Assembly: GCF_017352195.1 (NCBI RefSeq)
Contig: NZ_CP071445.1
Span: 1,736,001 to 1,800,000, forward strand
From: Sedimentibacter sp. zth1
Lineage (GTDB): Bacteria > Bacillota > Clostridia > Tissierellales > Sedimentibacteraceae
DNA: 64,000 nt
Reading direction: 5' to 3'
The notes under the pieces are model-generated. The model was not told the origin of the DNA. It saw only the letters and a program-made list of their open reading frames with translations, and ran no database searches. Below, in pieces: positions 35,342 through 46,349 of the stretch (position 1 is its first letter; every line of letters begins with the position of its first letter). Both the position numbers and the translations under genes were made by a program.

Positions 35342-37183
35342 ATGGAACTTACAAAAGAGGTAACACTTTTTTCATTTAATTTAAACGCTAAAAAAAAAGA
35401 AATAGGAGGTAAATACATTTGTGAAGAGTTAAAAACTGAAATCAAAAAATGGAATTCAAAAATTCCTGTATATATTTCAACTCAAACCGGTACTGGAAAA
35501 ACTACTTTCATTTTGAATGATTTACTAAAGTTTTGCATAACTAACAACAAATCAATGCTACTATTAGTTAACAGGCAAGCACTAAAAACATCTATAATGA
35601 AAGATATAAAAAAAGCAAAAATACCAAATAAAAATAAGGTAATAAAATATTTGCCTGATAGTAAATTACATTTAATTAGCGATATATCACCAAATATAAA
35701 AATTTCGACCTATCAACAACAAATATGTGATTTGGTATGTAAAAAAGATTTATGTACACCCTATGATTTTATTGTTATGGATGAGGCGCATTTTTTCTAT
35801 TCTGATTCTCTCTTCAATAGCAGAACAGAGTATTTGCTTAAAAAGCTTATTACTAACAATTATAATGCAGTAAGAATATATATTTCAGCTACACCAGAAA
35901 TATCATTTGATTTAATACACTCGTATGAAACCATAAAAGCAGAAACAGAATTGTCATGTAAAAATATTAGACTTGACAAGATGAGTACTAACGCTATTAC
36001 TTATAACAACATAGCTGAATTTTACAATAAAATCTTACTCGATATTTTCAATATTAATGACTATTGTAAAACTTGCTGCGAATATTTTAGTTATAAAGAA
36101 CATTGCCATGAAAAAGAGACATGTGAAAAATGCAGATTTAATCCACACAATAGAGAATACTCCGACGTACCTTTTTTACCATATCTATTGTATACAAGAC
36201 CTAGAAATTATGATTATTTAAATCCTTATAGTTTTGGTGATAAAAATGAACTAATTAAAATAGTTAAAACTGTAATAGAAAAAGGGAAGCGTTTTTTAAT
36301 CTTTGTAGACAGTAAAGCTATTGGAAATGAGTTAAAAGATGCATTAGGGAGTAATGCTGTTTTTATCGATAGTCAATCAAAATTTGAAGGGAATGAAGGA
36401 AACTGTGAATATAAAGAAATCACAGAAAATAAAACATTTTCGTCTAAAGTACTTATAACTACAGCAGTAATGGATAATGGCATAAGTATTGATGATTACA
36501 CAACGTCTGACATAGCTATTTTTTCAACCGATATAATAACAACAATACAATTTATAGGTAGAGTAAGAGTTACGGAGAAAAGTAAAGTAAATATATATAT
36601 ACATGACTACAGCAAGGACGAATTAAATAAAAAATTAAATTATTATTACGAATTATACAAACTAATAGATACACACAAAAAGAAAAAATGCGATATTGAC
36701 TATTTATATGATTATGCAAATATTGAATTGCTACGTAATCTTTTTTACCATGATAACAATAAAAGTTATATCAATAATATAGCTGCAAAAAAAACTAGTA
36801 TTGATATTACTTTTTTAAAAAATTTAGTACTCATAAAAAACAGCAGCGATGAGAATATATATGCACACTATCTTTTAGATGCTATGTGTATATCGGGAGA
36901 TAAGTTACAGCAAATTGAAACAGAAGATCAAAAAATGATAAAAATAAATGAAATTTTAGCAAGAGAAGAGAGTGCAGAAATACCAAATGAAAATCTCAAC
37001 AGTATTCTTGATTCATTTATTAAAATTTTGGGACCTATGAGTAAGAAACGTAAAGATAGACCAATCGCATACATAGAAAGTTATATCAATAAATATTCTG
37101 ATAAGATCTCGTACAGTTATAAAAAGATTAAGGACGGACGAAAAGAAACAGGTATAAAATTTATTAAAAAAATTACTGATTAG
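35342..37183 (+). CDS. Superfamily 2 (DEAD/DEAH-type) helicase
   Basis: 613 residues. Motif I QTGTGKTT, motif Ia LLVNRQA, motif II MDEAHFF (a DEAH box), motif III ISATPE, motif IV-V region FLIFVDSKA and LITTAVMDNGISI, motif VI QFIGRVRV. A cysteine cluster (CKTCCEY, CHEKETCEKCRF) between the two RecA-like lobes may bind zinc. The C-terminal 180 residues are unique. Located between the mobilization region and xis/int, it may serve replication or excision of the circular element. RBS AAAGGA. Confidence 0.82.
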   Translation: MELTKEVTLFSFNLNAKKKEIGGKYICEELKTEIKKWNSKIPVYISTQTGTGKTTFILNDLLKFCITNNKSMLLLVNRQALKTSIMKDIKKAKIPNKNKVIKYLPDSKLHLISDISPNIKISTYQQQICDLVCKKDLCTPYDFIVMDEAHFFYSDSLFNSRTEYLLKKLITNNYNAVRIYISATPEISFDLIHSYETIKAETELSCKNIRLDKMSTNAITYNNIAEFYNKILLDIFNINDYCKTCCEYFSYKEHCHEKETCEKCRFNPHNREYSDVPFLPYLLYTRPRNYDYLNPYSFGDKNELIKIVKTVIEKGKRFLIFVDSKAIGNELKDALGSNAVFIDSQSKFEGNEGNCEYKEITENKTFSSKVLITTAVMDNGISIDDYTTSDIAIFSTDIITTIQFIGRVRVTEKSKVNIYIHDYSKDELNKKLNYYYELYKLIDTHKKKKCDIDYLYDYANIELLRNLFYHDNNKSYINNIAAKKTSIDITFLKNLVLIKNSSDENIYAHYLLDAMCISGDKLQQIETEDQKMIKINEILAREESAEIPNENLNSILDSFIKILGPMSKKRKDRPIAYIESYINKYSDKISYSYKKIKDGRKETGIKFIKKITD

Positions 37184-37242
37184 AATATAAAAAACATTTG
37201 TTTCGCACTATTTTAATTATAAAACTACGGAGGAAATATACA

Positions 37243-37511
37243 ATGAATGCATGTTCAACAGAAGAGTTACTCAAAAACAGAGAAATTTATAATTTTAAAA
37301 CAAAAGAAAACAAAAAATCAGGTTACTATGTTATATATAACGGTTTTGATAAAAAGTTACAGAAGGTGGTTGACAATGGATAGCCTATTCATGGGTAGAA
37401 TGCGCTTATTATACCCAAGGTGTAAAAGGTTCAATATATAAAAAATTTGCGTCTTACGAAGAAGCTTACAATACAATATGTAGTTGCAATAATATCACTA
37501 TACTACACTAA
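37243..37511 (+). pseudogene. Frameshifted viroplasmin / RNase H1 N-terminal-like protein
   Basis: The first frame reads SGYYVIYNGFDKKLQKVVDNG then stops at 37381. A different frame continues at once as WIAYSWVECAYYTQGVKGSI, then YKKFASYEEA. Joined, this is the small hybrid-binding domain found in caulimovirus viroplasmin and at the N-terminus of RNase H1 (YYVV...W.EC...V.G..GA.YK.F.T.EEA). A good GGAGG precedes the ATG at 37243. An indel near 37375-37385 breaks it. Confidence 0.65.
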
Positions 37512-37623
37512 TTATCAAGAACGTAAAACTTAGCATTAATAGTTATATACTATAATATTGAAAGTATTAAACATAATAATGCTAACGAACTCATAAGATC
37601 AAAATATGAAGGAGGATGCATTT

Positions 37624-37812
37624 ATGCATATTAATGATTTACCAGACATACTAACTGCTAAGGCTATAGCCAATTTTTTGCAAATAAGTCTTAGGAAAGC
37701 TTATAATTTGATGGATATACAACCAAAAGCAGGCGGATTACCTTGCAAAAGAATAGGTAAATGCAAGAGAGTCCTTAAATCAGATTTAATCAAATGGCTA
37801 AAAGCCAATTAA
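37624..37812 (+). CDS. Excisionase (Xis-like)
   Basis: 62 residues of the small excisionase/HTH_17 type: LTAKAIANFLQISLRKAYNL, then GLPCKRIGKCKRVLKSDLIKWL. It starts at the ATG with AGGAGG eight bases before it. It lies 60 bases before the integrase gene, the Tn916-type xis-int order. It should bind near the attachment sites and bias the integrase to excision. Confidence 0.85.
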   Translation: MHINDLPDILTAKAIANFLQISLRKAYNLMDIQPKAGGLPCKRIGKCKRVLKSDLIKWLKAN

Positions 37813-37819
37813 TACATAT

Positions 37820-37853
37820 GGCGAGCTTAAGTACAAGCTCGCCTTTAATTTTT
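37820..37853 (+). terminator. Terminator between xis and int
   Basis: GGCGAGCTT (37820-37828) pairs with AAGCTCGCC (37835-37843), then a T-rich run. It would reduce read-through from xis into int. Confidence 0.8.
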
Positions 37854-37871
37854 AAGAAAGGATAAAGATTT

Positions 37872-39041
37872 ATGAATGGTCATATATATAAAAGAGGCTC
37901 TACCTACACCTATGTCATTGATTTAGGAAGGGATCCTATAACAAACAAAAGAAATCAAAAATCTAAGGGTGGATTCAAAACTAAAAAAGAGGCTAACGCT
38001 GCACTATCTCATATATTAGCAAGCTACAATGAAGGTACTTATATAAATGAAACTGATATGACACTTGCTGAGTTTTCTGACAAATGGATAAAATTATACT
38101 CCAAGACAGGTAATGTCAAAATAAGTACTGTTAGAGTAAGACAACATGAGATTAACAACGTTAAAGCTTACTTTAAAGAAGCAAAAATGAAAGATATTAC
38201 AAGCTTAATGTATCAAGATTTTCTGTTATATTTATTATCTAATTTTGCACATAATACTTTAACTGGTATACATAGAACTGCTAAAATGATATTTAAAAAA
38301 GCAATAGAAATGAGATTAATCTTAAATGATCCAACTCAATATGCTAAAGTTCCAAAGAAAGTAAAAACAGTAGAAGAACTTGAGCATGAAACTGAAATAC
38401 CTAAATATTTTGAGAAAGAAGAACTTAATGAGTTTTTAGAGCTTTCTAAGCAAGATATTAGCCCTCAAACCTATGTAATATTTCTAACACTCGCATATAC
38501 TGGAATACGTATCGGTGAACTATGTGCCTTAAAATGGAAGGACATTGACTTTACAAGCAAAGAGATAAGTATATATAAGACTTATTATAATCCTGTAAAT
38601 AACACTATAAATTATACGCTATTACCACCTAAAACAAAAACATCTAAGCGCAAAATACAAGTTGATGATATAGTTATTGAAGCTCTAAGAAAGCATAAAT
38701 TACGTCAAAACGAGCTCAGACTTCGTATCACATCATGGCATAAGGAGAATTTTGTATTTACTAAGTTTATCAATTATCCTGGATATCCAGAGACACCAAA
38801 GCAAATAGAAATTGTAATGGATAGAATTATTAAGAAAAACGGACTGAAGAAATTAACTCCACATGGATTAAGGCACACACATGTGTCACTCTTAGCTGAG
38901 GCTGGTGTTGGGTTAAAAGAAATAATGGAACGTTTAGGTCATAAGGATGACGAAACAACTACTTCTATATACATGCATGTAACTAAGGCAATGAAGACAG
39001 AAGCAAGTACTAAATTCAGTAAATTAATGAATTCAGTATAA
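37872..39041 (+). CDS. int: Tyrosine integrase of the groEL-targeted element
   Basis: 389 residues, Tn916/phage type. An N-terminal AP2-like arm-binding domain (residues 1-55, GGFKTKKEANAAL), a SAM-like core-binding domain (60-160) and the catalytic domain. Catalytic residues: Arg213 in TGIRIGEL, the HGLRH box (His331, Arg334), His357 in RLGHKD and the nucleophile Tyr367 in YMHV. It lies 370 bases from groEL's 3' end and reads toward it. With the 23-bp core at both element ends it is the enzyme that targets groEL. RBS AAAGGAT. Confidence 0.94.
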   Translation: MNGHIYKRGSTYTYVIDLGRDPITNKRNQKSKGGFKTKKEANAALSHILASYNEGTYINETDMTLAEFSDKWIKLYSKTGNVKISTVRVRQHEINNVKAYFKEAKMKDITSLMYQDFLLYLLSNFAHNTLTGIHRTAKMIFKKAIEMRLILNDPTQYAKVPKKVKTVEELEHETEIPKYFEKEELNEFLELSKQDISPQTYVIFLTLAYTGIRIGELCALKWKDIDFTSKEISIYKTYYNPVNNTINYTLLPPKTKTSKRKIQVDDIVIEALRKHKLRQNELRLRITSWHKENFVFTKFINYPGYPETPKQIEIVMDRIIKKNGLKKLTPHGLRHTHVSLLAEAGVGLKEIMERLGHKDDETTTSIYMHVTKAMKTEASTKFSKLMNSV

Positions 39042-39043
39042 AA

Positions 39044-39360
39044 TGTTAGCAAGTTGTTAGCAATATAAAGGCTATAATTCATCAATTCATGAACACGTTT
39101 ATTTTAACGTGTTCTTTATTTTTTCGAATTATACTTGAAAATATTTTTAAAGTCTTGAACATATTGAATTATCTATTGTACATTGATTTTTGTTAGCAAA
39201 ATTATATCTATGCAACAAATATAAAACAATTAATTTAATACAATCAAAACAAATAAATAATTTTCAATACTCTCATCAACATTTAATGCTAACAATGCAT
39301 TGTTAGCAAATCAATGCAAATAATATAAATTTTTATGAAATGTTAGCAAATTGTTAGCAA
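39044..39360. repeat. Cluster of GTTAGCA repeats, probable integrase arm sites
   Basis: TGTTAGCAA or close copies at 39044, 39054, 39190, 39301, 39341 and 39352, some as pairs ten or eleven bases apart, with GCTAACA on the other strand near 39289. The same motif pair ends the left-end repeats of both elements. This is the expected layout of arm-type sites at both element ends. Confidence 0.7.
39091..39125 (+). terminator. Terminator of the integrase gene
   Basis: GAACACGTT (39091-39099) pairs with AACGTGTTC (39106-39114), followed by a T-rich stretch; 50 bases after the int stop codon. Confidence 0.85.
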
Positions 39361-39380
39361 ATGAAAATTTCCACAAAAAA

Positions 39381-39401
39381 AAGCGCTGAATTTCAGCGCT
39401 T
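39381..39401 (-). terminator. Current groEL terminator, supplied by element 2
   Basis: AAGCGCTGA/TCAGCGCTT stem with a three-base loop. Read leftward it is followed by a U run and lies 12 bases past the groEL stop. It belongs to the element side of the core, so integration swaps groEL's terminator for this one. Confidence 0.85.
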
Positions 39402-39408
39402 TTTATCC

Positions 39409-41041
<1,633 letters not shown>

Positions 41042-41066
41042 TTAAATGCACCTCTTCTTATAATTT

Positions 41067-41348
<282 letters not shown>

Positions 41349-41405
41349 TTAATTACCTCCTAATTTATAAAAATATAATATAATTTAAACAGTTTTATTG
41401 TTTTA

Positions 41406-41432
41406 TTAGCACTCAATGTATACGAGTGCTAA
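41406..41432 (-). promoter_or_regulatory. CIRCE operator of groES-groEL
   Basis: TTAGCACTC, nine bases, GAGTGCTAA: an exact CIRCE element, the binding site of the HrcA repressor, which lets the operon rise on heat or folding stress. Confidence 0.97.
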
Positions 41433-41440
41433 CACTATAT

Positions 41441-41469
41441 ATAATAACCATTTGCGCTTATGTAATCAA
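41441..41469 (-). promoter_or_regulatory. Promoter of groES-groEL
   Basis: On the minus strand TTGATT, 17-base spacer, TATTAT, placed directly upstream of CIRCE so that bound HrcA would cover the transcription start. Confidence 0.7.
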
Positions 41470-41626
41470 TATCGATTATAAGCAGTTTAAAGCAATTTAT
41501 CTCCGATTTTAATATTATATACATAATTTTCTCTGCAATACATTAATTTTCATTTAATTTCTTTGATTTGCTTTAATTTATATATTATATAAATATCTAT
41601 TTTATATATTTTCCAAATATTAAATA

Positions 41627-42499
41627 CTACTTACCTATATCATTCTCTCTTGCATAAAAAAATAGATATTGTTGTGCATAGCCTGATAAATCCTTAAATT
41701 TATTCTCAGCAAATTTTCTAATCTCTAAATCCTTTGCTGTATTTGGCACATAAAGTGTTTGCATAACTCTTCTTACCCATACATCAACAGGAAAGGTAGC
41801 AAATTGTTTCATTGAAAATAACAAAATACAATTTGCTACCTTATCTCCTATACCTTTATATGTTTTTAAATATTCTAATCCTTCATCATATGTTTTGCTT
41901 TTCAGATTGTATACAATATCTTTATCCTGAATTATTTTTTGTGAAGCTAAAATAATTCTTTCTGACCTGAATCCAGCTTTACATTCTGCCACCTTTTCAA
42001 CATCTGCATTTGCTAATCTTTCTATACTCGGAAATGAGTAATATTTCTTGCTATTATATTCTTGAATGAAATCACCAAATTTTTTACTTAAATTCGATAT
42101 TACCTTCTTTATCATAGGTATTCTATTGTTTGCTGAAATAATAAAAGATATAATCATTTCATACTCTTGTTGATTTAATATCCTTATACCTGTTCCAAAT
42201 TCTATAGCTTTTTTCATTATATCATCATTATTTAATTTACTTTTAATTTGTGAATAATCTGTATCAATATCAAAATAATCTTTCCAAATTTCATTAAAAT
42301 CTTCTTTATTAGAATTTTTTATTATTATTTCATCATTTAATTTTGAAACATTTATTACACGTTTATTCGCTACTATGGTGTAGCTATTGTCTAGCTCTTT
42401 TTCCCACCTAAACGCTTGACCACACTCAAATATGTGCTTCGGTTCGAAATCTGATTGTTCGCTAATAATTAATCTGTCACTTTTTTCTTGTACTTTCAT
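41627..42499 (-). CDS. 8-oxoguanine DNA glycosylase/lyase (OGG1-like)
   Basis: 290 residues. The N-terminal part (FECGQAFRWEKE) matches the OGG N-domain. The helix-hairpin-helix-GPD part has the catalytic Lys220 and Asp239 in YKGIGDKVANCILL and FPVDVWVRR. The cysteine of VANC and the VDVWVRR context are as in the OGG1 family. It removes oxidized guanine and nicks the strand. It is a single gene between groES and a divergent cysteine desulfidase gene. A related AlkA-type alkylbase glycosylase is less likely given the Lys. Confidence 0.88.
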   Translation of the reverse strand: MKVQEKSDRLIISEQSDFEPKHIFECGQAFRWEKELDNSYTIVANKRVINVSKLNDEIIIKNSNKEDFNEIWKDYFDIDTDYSQIKSKLNNDDIMKKAIEFGTGIRILNQQEYEMIISFIISANNRIPMIKKVISNLSKKFGDFIQEYNSKKYYSFPSIERLANADVEKVAECKAGFRSERIILASQKIIQDKDIVYNLKSKTYDEGLEYLKTYKGIGDKVANCILLFSMKQFATFPVDVWVRRVMQTLYVPNTAKDLEIRKFAENKFKDLSGYAQQYLFFYARENDIGK

Positions 42500-42651
42500 C
42501 TATATCACCTGATTTATTGTAGTATTCTAATATTTTAAAGCACTTACTAATTCTTTATATAATTTGTTAGTAACTATTATTACCAACGACTAAAATAAAT
42601 ATATACTATATTTTAATATTTAGAATATATAATGTCAAATTTAATAAAGTT

Positions 42652-42707
42652 GTCTCAATTTTATATTCAATCTCAATTTGATACTGAATTTTGTTTCATT
42701 TTGAGAC
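42652..42707. repeat. Inverted repeat upstream of the cysteine desulfidase gene
   Basis: GTCTCAA (42652-42658) and TTGAGAC (42701-42707) with internal TCTCAATTTG repeats between. It sits about 90 bases before the start codon and may be an operator. No regulator gene is adjacent. Confidence 0.35.
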
Positions 42708-42794
42708 TAATATAATAAATATATGTAATTTACAATGTTTTATAATTGGCATATATTTTGCAATTATATATTTAATAAAACTTTGGAGGTTAAC

Positions 42795-44093
42795 ATGGAT
42801 ATTAAAGATAGTATATTATTCATATTAAATAATGAAATTAAACCAGCAATAGGTTGTACAGAACCCGTTGCAATTGCACTTTGCGCTGCAGCTGCTTCAT
42901 CTTGTATAAAATCTAAAAAATTTGATGAAGTAGAAACTTATTTAAGCTCTAACATTTATAAAAATGGTATGAATGTTGGTATTCCAAACACTTCTGATAT
43001 AGGGCTTGATGTTGCTACTGCTCTAGGTGTTGCTAAACAAGACTATTCAAAAGGATTGCAAATATTAGGCGAAATAGATGATAATTGTAGAGCAATTGCA
43101 AAAGAACTTGTTGATGACAAAAAAGTGTCTGTAAAAATTGCTGATATGAGTAAAAAAGTATATATAAAAGTTATCGTTAAATCAGAAGATAACATTGCTG
43201 AAGCTATTATTGAAGATAAACACGATAACATCACAAGTATTACTTTAAATGGCAAAGTAATATTAGAGAAAAAGCAAACACAATCATCATCAGCTACAAC
43301 AGGAGTACCAGATAGTTTCTTTGACTCTTCAATTATGGATATAATAAATGCTATTGATGAATTGGAATTTGAAGATATTAAATTCTTACTTGATGGAATT
43401 GCAATGAATTTAAATGCTGCTGAAATGGGGATGAGTGAAAAACTAGGTATTGGAACTGGATATGCTATGAAAAAAAGCATGGACAAAGGTGTTATGTGCA
43501 ATGACTTAGCTAACCAAGCAATGATGCTTACATCAGCTGCTTCTGATGCAAGAATGTCAGGTAAAGTTATTCCAGTTATGAGTTCTTCAGGAAGTGGAAA
43601 CAACGGATTAACTGCTATATTACCTTTAGCTGCTTATAAAAAGACTAACCCAAAAACTAGCGATGAAAAAATGGCTAAATCATTAGCAATAAGTCATGTT
43701 ATCACATCATATGTAAAACACTATATAGGAAGATTATCTCCTCTTTGTGGTTGTTCAATTGCTGCTGCAACAGGCTCAGCAAGTGCTATCACATGGTTAA
43801 TGGGTGGAAACTCTACACAAATTCAAGGAACTATTAAAAACATATTAGCTAATCTATCAGGAGTTATATGTGACGGTGCTAAACCTGGCTGTTCGTTAAA
43901 ATTAGGTACAGCTGCTGCTGCTGGAGTACAATCTTCATTATTTGCAATGCAAGGTTTCTATGCTTGTAAAAACAATGGTATAGTAACAGGTAGTGCTGAA
44001 CAAAGTATTAAAAACTTAAAATCATTAAGCAATAATGGTATGGATAATGTAGATAAAACTATAATTGATATTATGCTTGCTGCAAACAATTAA
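42795..44093 (+). CDS. cyuA: L-cysteine desulfidase (CyuA/UPF0597 family)
   Basis: 432 residues of the iron-sulfur serine-dehydratase-alpha-like family. Conserved NEIKPAIGCTEPVAIAL near the start, then SSGSGNNGLTAILPL, LCGCSIAAATGSA and ICDGAKPGCSLKL; the Cys residues bind a 4Fe-4S cluster. It breaks cysteine to pyruvate, ammonia and sulfide. GGAGG precedes the ATG at 42795; the longer frame from 42735 has none. Related to UPF0597/YhaM proteins, so an L-serine role cannot be fully excluded. Confidence 0.88.
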   Translation: MDIKDSILFILNNEIKPAIGCTEPVAIALCAAAASSCIKSKKFDEVETYLSSNIYKNGMNVGIPNTSDIGLDVATALGVAKQDYSKGLQILGEIDDNCRAIAKELVDDKKVSVKIADMSKKVYIKVIVKSEDNIAEAIIEDKHDNITSITLNGKVILEKKQTQSSSATTGVPDSFFDSSIMDIINAIDELEFEDIKFLLDGIAMNLNAAEMGMSEKLGIGTGYAMKKSMDKGVMCNDLANQAMMLTSAASDARMSGKVIPVMSSSGSGNNGLTAILPLAAYKKTNPKTSDEKMAKSLAISHVITSYVKHYIGRLSPLCGCSIAAATGSASAITWLMGGNSTQIQGTIKNILANLSGVICDGAKPGCSLKLGTAAAAGVQSSLFAMQGFYACKNNGIVTGSAEQSIKNLKSLSNNGMDNVDKTIIDIMLAANN

Positions 44094-44175
44094 CTTTAGC
44101 TAAAAATATTTAAAATATTTTTATATAACACCTATTCTAAGGATTCCCCCATTCTTAGTAAATTAGGCAAACTGA

Positions 44176-44212
44176 AAGCTATTGATATTAATAAATGTCA
44201 ATAGCTTTTTTA
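44176..44212. terminator. Terminator between convergent genes
   Basis: AAGCTATTGA pairs with TCAATAGCTT (44198-44207), followed by a T run. It lies between the desulfidase gene and the end of the ABC permease gene, and A's on the left side let it serve both. Confidence 0.8.
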
Positions 44213-44213
44213 T

Positions 44214-44855
44214 TTAGAATTCTTTTTTATTGCAAATACGTATTGATATCAACATTGATATAATCAATAACACCAATGCTACTATCGGCAATATATAAAG
44301 AAGACTGTCTATATTTATAGATTGTAAATTTTGAATATACGATGGCGTATCTTTAAATAATTTTGAAAGCATAACTATCATAAATGTAGGAATTAAAGCA
44401 ATTACAATCATAATATATCTCCCTTTTTCTACACCATATTTAAAATTAAATGGTAGTACAATTGATAAAAACACAACTGACAAACTAAACAATGCAACTA
44501 CTCCTATTATACTATCTTTATTAATTGCTATATCCATAAAACAATATCCTACTATATTTATTATTAGATTAACAACTAAAGCAATAATTGAAAATATCCC
44601 CCCTAAATAATATTTAGATATAACTAAATCATTTCTTGAAATTGGCATTGTAAGTCCATATCTATCAAAATTAGATCTTTCATCATAGGCAAGTGCTGTG
44701 CTAGGAAGCATGACAAACAATATAGAAATCACACCCATGAATATACTTAAATCCTTGTTTGAAAAACTTATTACGAAGTTCATCACTAATATAAGTATTA
44801 AAATTTTAGATTGTTTTTTTAAATTAATTAAATCCTTTATAATCAAACCCTTCAT
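44214..44855 (-). CDS. ABC-2 type transporter permease
   Basis: 213 residues with six hydrophobic segments and the start MKGLIIKDLINLKKQ typical of small ABC2_membrane permeases. It lies one base behind the ATPase gene stop, third in a GntR-ATPase-permease operon. Systems of this kind (YtrABC/BltR-type) export antibiotics or respond to envelope stress; the substrate is unknown. Confidence 0.85.
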   Translation of the reverse strand: MKGLIIKDLINLKKQSKILILILVMNFVISFSNKDLSIFMGVISILFVMLPSTALAYDERSNFDRYGLTMPISRNDLVISKYYLGGIFSIIALVVNLIINIVGYCFMDIAINKDSIIGVVALFSLSVVFLSIVLPFNFKYGVEKGRYIMIVIALIPTFMIVMLSKLFKDTPSYIQNLQSINIDSLLYILPIVALVLLIISMLISIRICNKKEF

Positions 44856-44856
44856 A

Positions 44857-45705
44857 TTATTTAGACATCTCCTTTACATAAAATAACATAATATCTTCTA
44901 TACTTGCTTTATCAATAACTCCATCACATTTTAGATTGTTTTTATATACTAAAGCTTCAACTCCAAAACTATTTTTTCTATATCCTATAACTAGAGATTT
45001 ATCAATATTTTTAAATACTTCCTTTGAACATTTTAGCAAACCGTATTTATTTGTTAATTCATCCTTTTCTTCAGTAAACATGATTTTACCCTCATGTATT
45101 AATGTTATATAGTCGCACACTTTTTCTAAATCACTAATTATGTGAGAAGATATAAATATTGAATGATTTTCATCTTGTATAAATTGCAAGAATATTTCCA
45201 ATATTTCATCCTTTACAATTGGGTCAAGTCCACTTGTAGCCTCATCTAATATTAATAATTTACTGTCATGGCTAAGTGCTACTGTTATGGACAGTTTCAT
45301 TTTCATTCCCTTTGAAAAATCTTTTATACTTTTATCTAATGGAAGTGAAAAATCTTTTATGTATTTATAAAACTTCTTTTCATCCCATGTTGTATATATG
45401 TTTTTCATTATAATATTTACATTTTTTGCTGTTACATTTTCGGGAAAGAAACACTCATCTAAAACTACTCCAATATTTTCTTTGACAGCATCTAAATCCT
45501 TTTTATTATCTTTACCCAAAACATTTATGCTTCCAGCATCTCTATTAATCAAATCAAGTATTAACTTGATAGTTGTCGTCTTACCAGCACCATTTTCTCC
45601 TATAAATCCCATAATGCATCCTTTAGGAAGATGTATATTAATATTACTTAATTCAAAATTTTTATATTTTTTTGACACATTTTTTAATTCCAATGCATAT
45701 CCCAT
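44857..45705 (-). CDS. ABC transporter ATP-binding protein
   Basis: About 282 residues. Walker A GENGAGKTTT, signature FSKGMKMKLSI (a variant of LSGGQ), Walker B LLILDEATSGLD and switch His in ISSHIISDLEKV. The start is the ATG at 45705 with AAGGAG before it. Between the GntR gene (2-base gap) and the permease gene (1-base gap), clearly one operon. Confidence 0.93.
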   Translation of the reverse strand: MGYALELKNVSKKYKNFELSNINIHLPKGCIMGFIGENGAGKTTTIKLILDLINRDAGSINVLGKDNKKDLDAVKENIGVVLDECFFPENVTAKNVNIIMKNIYTTWDEKKFYKYIKDFSLPLDKSIKDFSKGMKMKLSITVALSHDSKLLILDEATSGLDPIVKDEILEIFLQFIQDENHSIFISSHIISDLEKVCDYITLIHEGKIMFTEEKDELTNKYGLLKCSKEVFKNIDKSLVIGYRKNSFGVEALVYKNNLKCDGVIDKASIEDIMLFYVKEMSK

Positions 45706-45707
45706 AA

Positions 45708-46082
45708 TCAATCTCCTTCATAAATTGTTTTAAACATTTCAATCAGCTCTTCAAAACTAATATTACACAAGTTTGATTTTTCAATAATTTTTGACATTTC
45801 TTCCTCTATGTATTTGAGAGCTTCTTCTTTTATTAAATTAATATTTTTAGCTGCAACAAAGCTTCCTTTTCCCGTCACAGAAACTATAAAGCCTTCTTTT
45901 TCAAGCTCTTCATAAGCGCGTTTTGTTGTTATTACGCTTATTCTCAATTCTTTTGCAAGTAACCTCATTGATGGTAAGGCATCATTATCCTTGAGTTCTC
46001 CAGAAATTATGCATGCTTTAATCTGAGAAACTATTTGTTCATATATTGGTTTATCACTCGAGTTACTAATTAGAATATTCAT
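45708..46082 (-). CDS. GntR-family (YtrA subfamily) transcriptional regulator
   Basis: 124 residues: a GntR winged helix (KPIYEQIVSQIKACIISGEL, LPSMRLLAKELRISVITTKRAYEELEKEGF) and a short helical tail, the YtrA size without ligand domain. ATG at 46082 chosen; the GTG four codons upstream is less likely. First gene of the ABC operon; a palindrome over its promoter suggests it represses itself. Confidence 0.92.
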   Translation of the reverse strand: MNILISNSSDKPIYEQIVSQIKACIISGELKDNDALPSMRLLAKELRISVITTKRAYEELEKEGFIVSVTGKGSFVAAKNINLIKEEALKYIEEEMSKIIEKSNLCNISFEELIEMFKTIYEGD

Positions 46083-46105
46083 TATTTTTTTCACCTTTAA
46101 TATAT

Positions 46106-46146
46106 ATTGTATATATACAGTATATACAATATTACACCATTGTCAA
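46106..46146 (-). promoter_or_regulatory. Promoter and GntR operator of the ABC operon
   Basis: On the minus strand TTGACA (46141-46146), 16-base spacer, TATACT (46119-46124). The inverted repeat ATTGTATATA-N5-TATATACAAT (46106-46130) covers the -10 box, so a bound dimer would shut the promoter. Confidence 0.8.
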
Positions 46147-46349
46147 TAGTTTATTTATATAATTTTAAATATTTTTTACACTCTATATCAAGTAAATATG
46201 TTTGAATTTACACAACTCAACTAACACTTGAGTGGATTTTTATGAAACTAAAGCATTGCTTGCTTTAATTTTTTTACACATTGTGGTAGTCTTTTACTAT
46301 AAGTTAATGCTTTATCGATAGAGTAAATAATAACACGAGGAGATAATTT

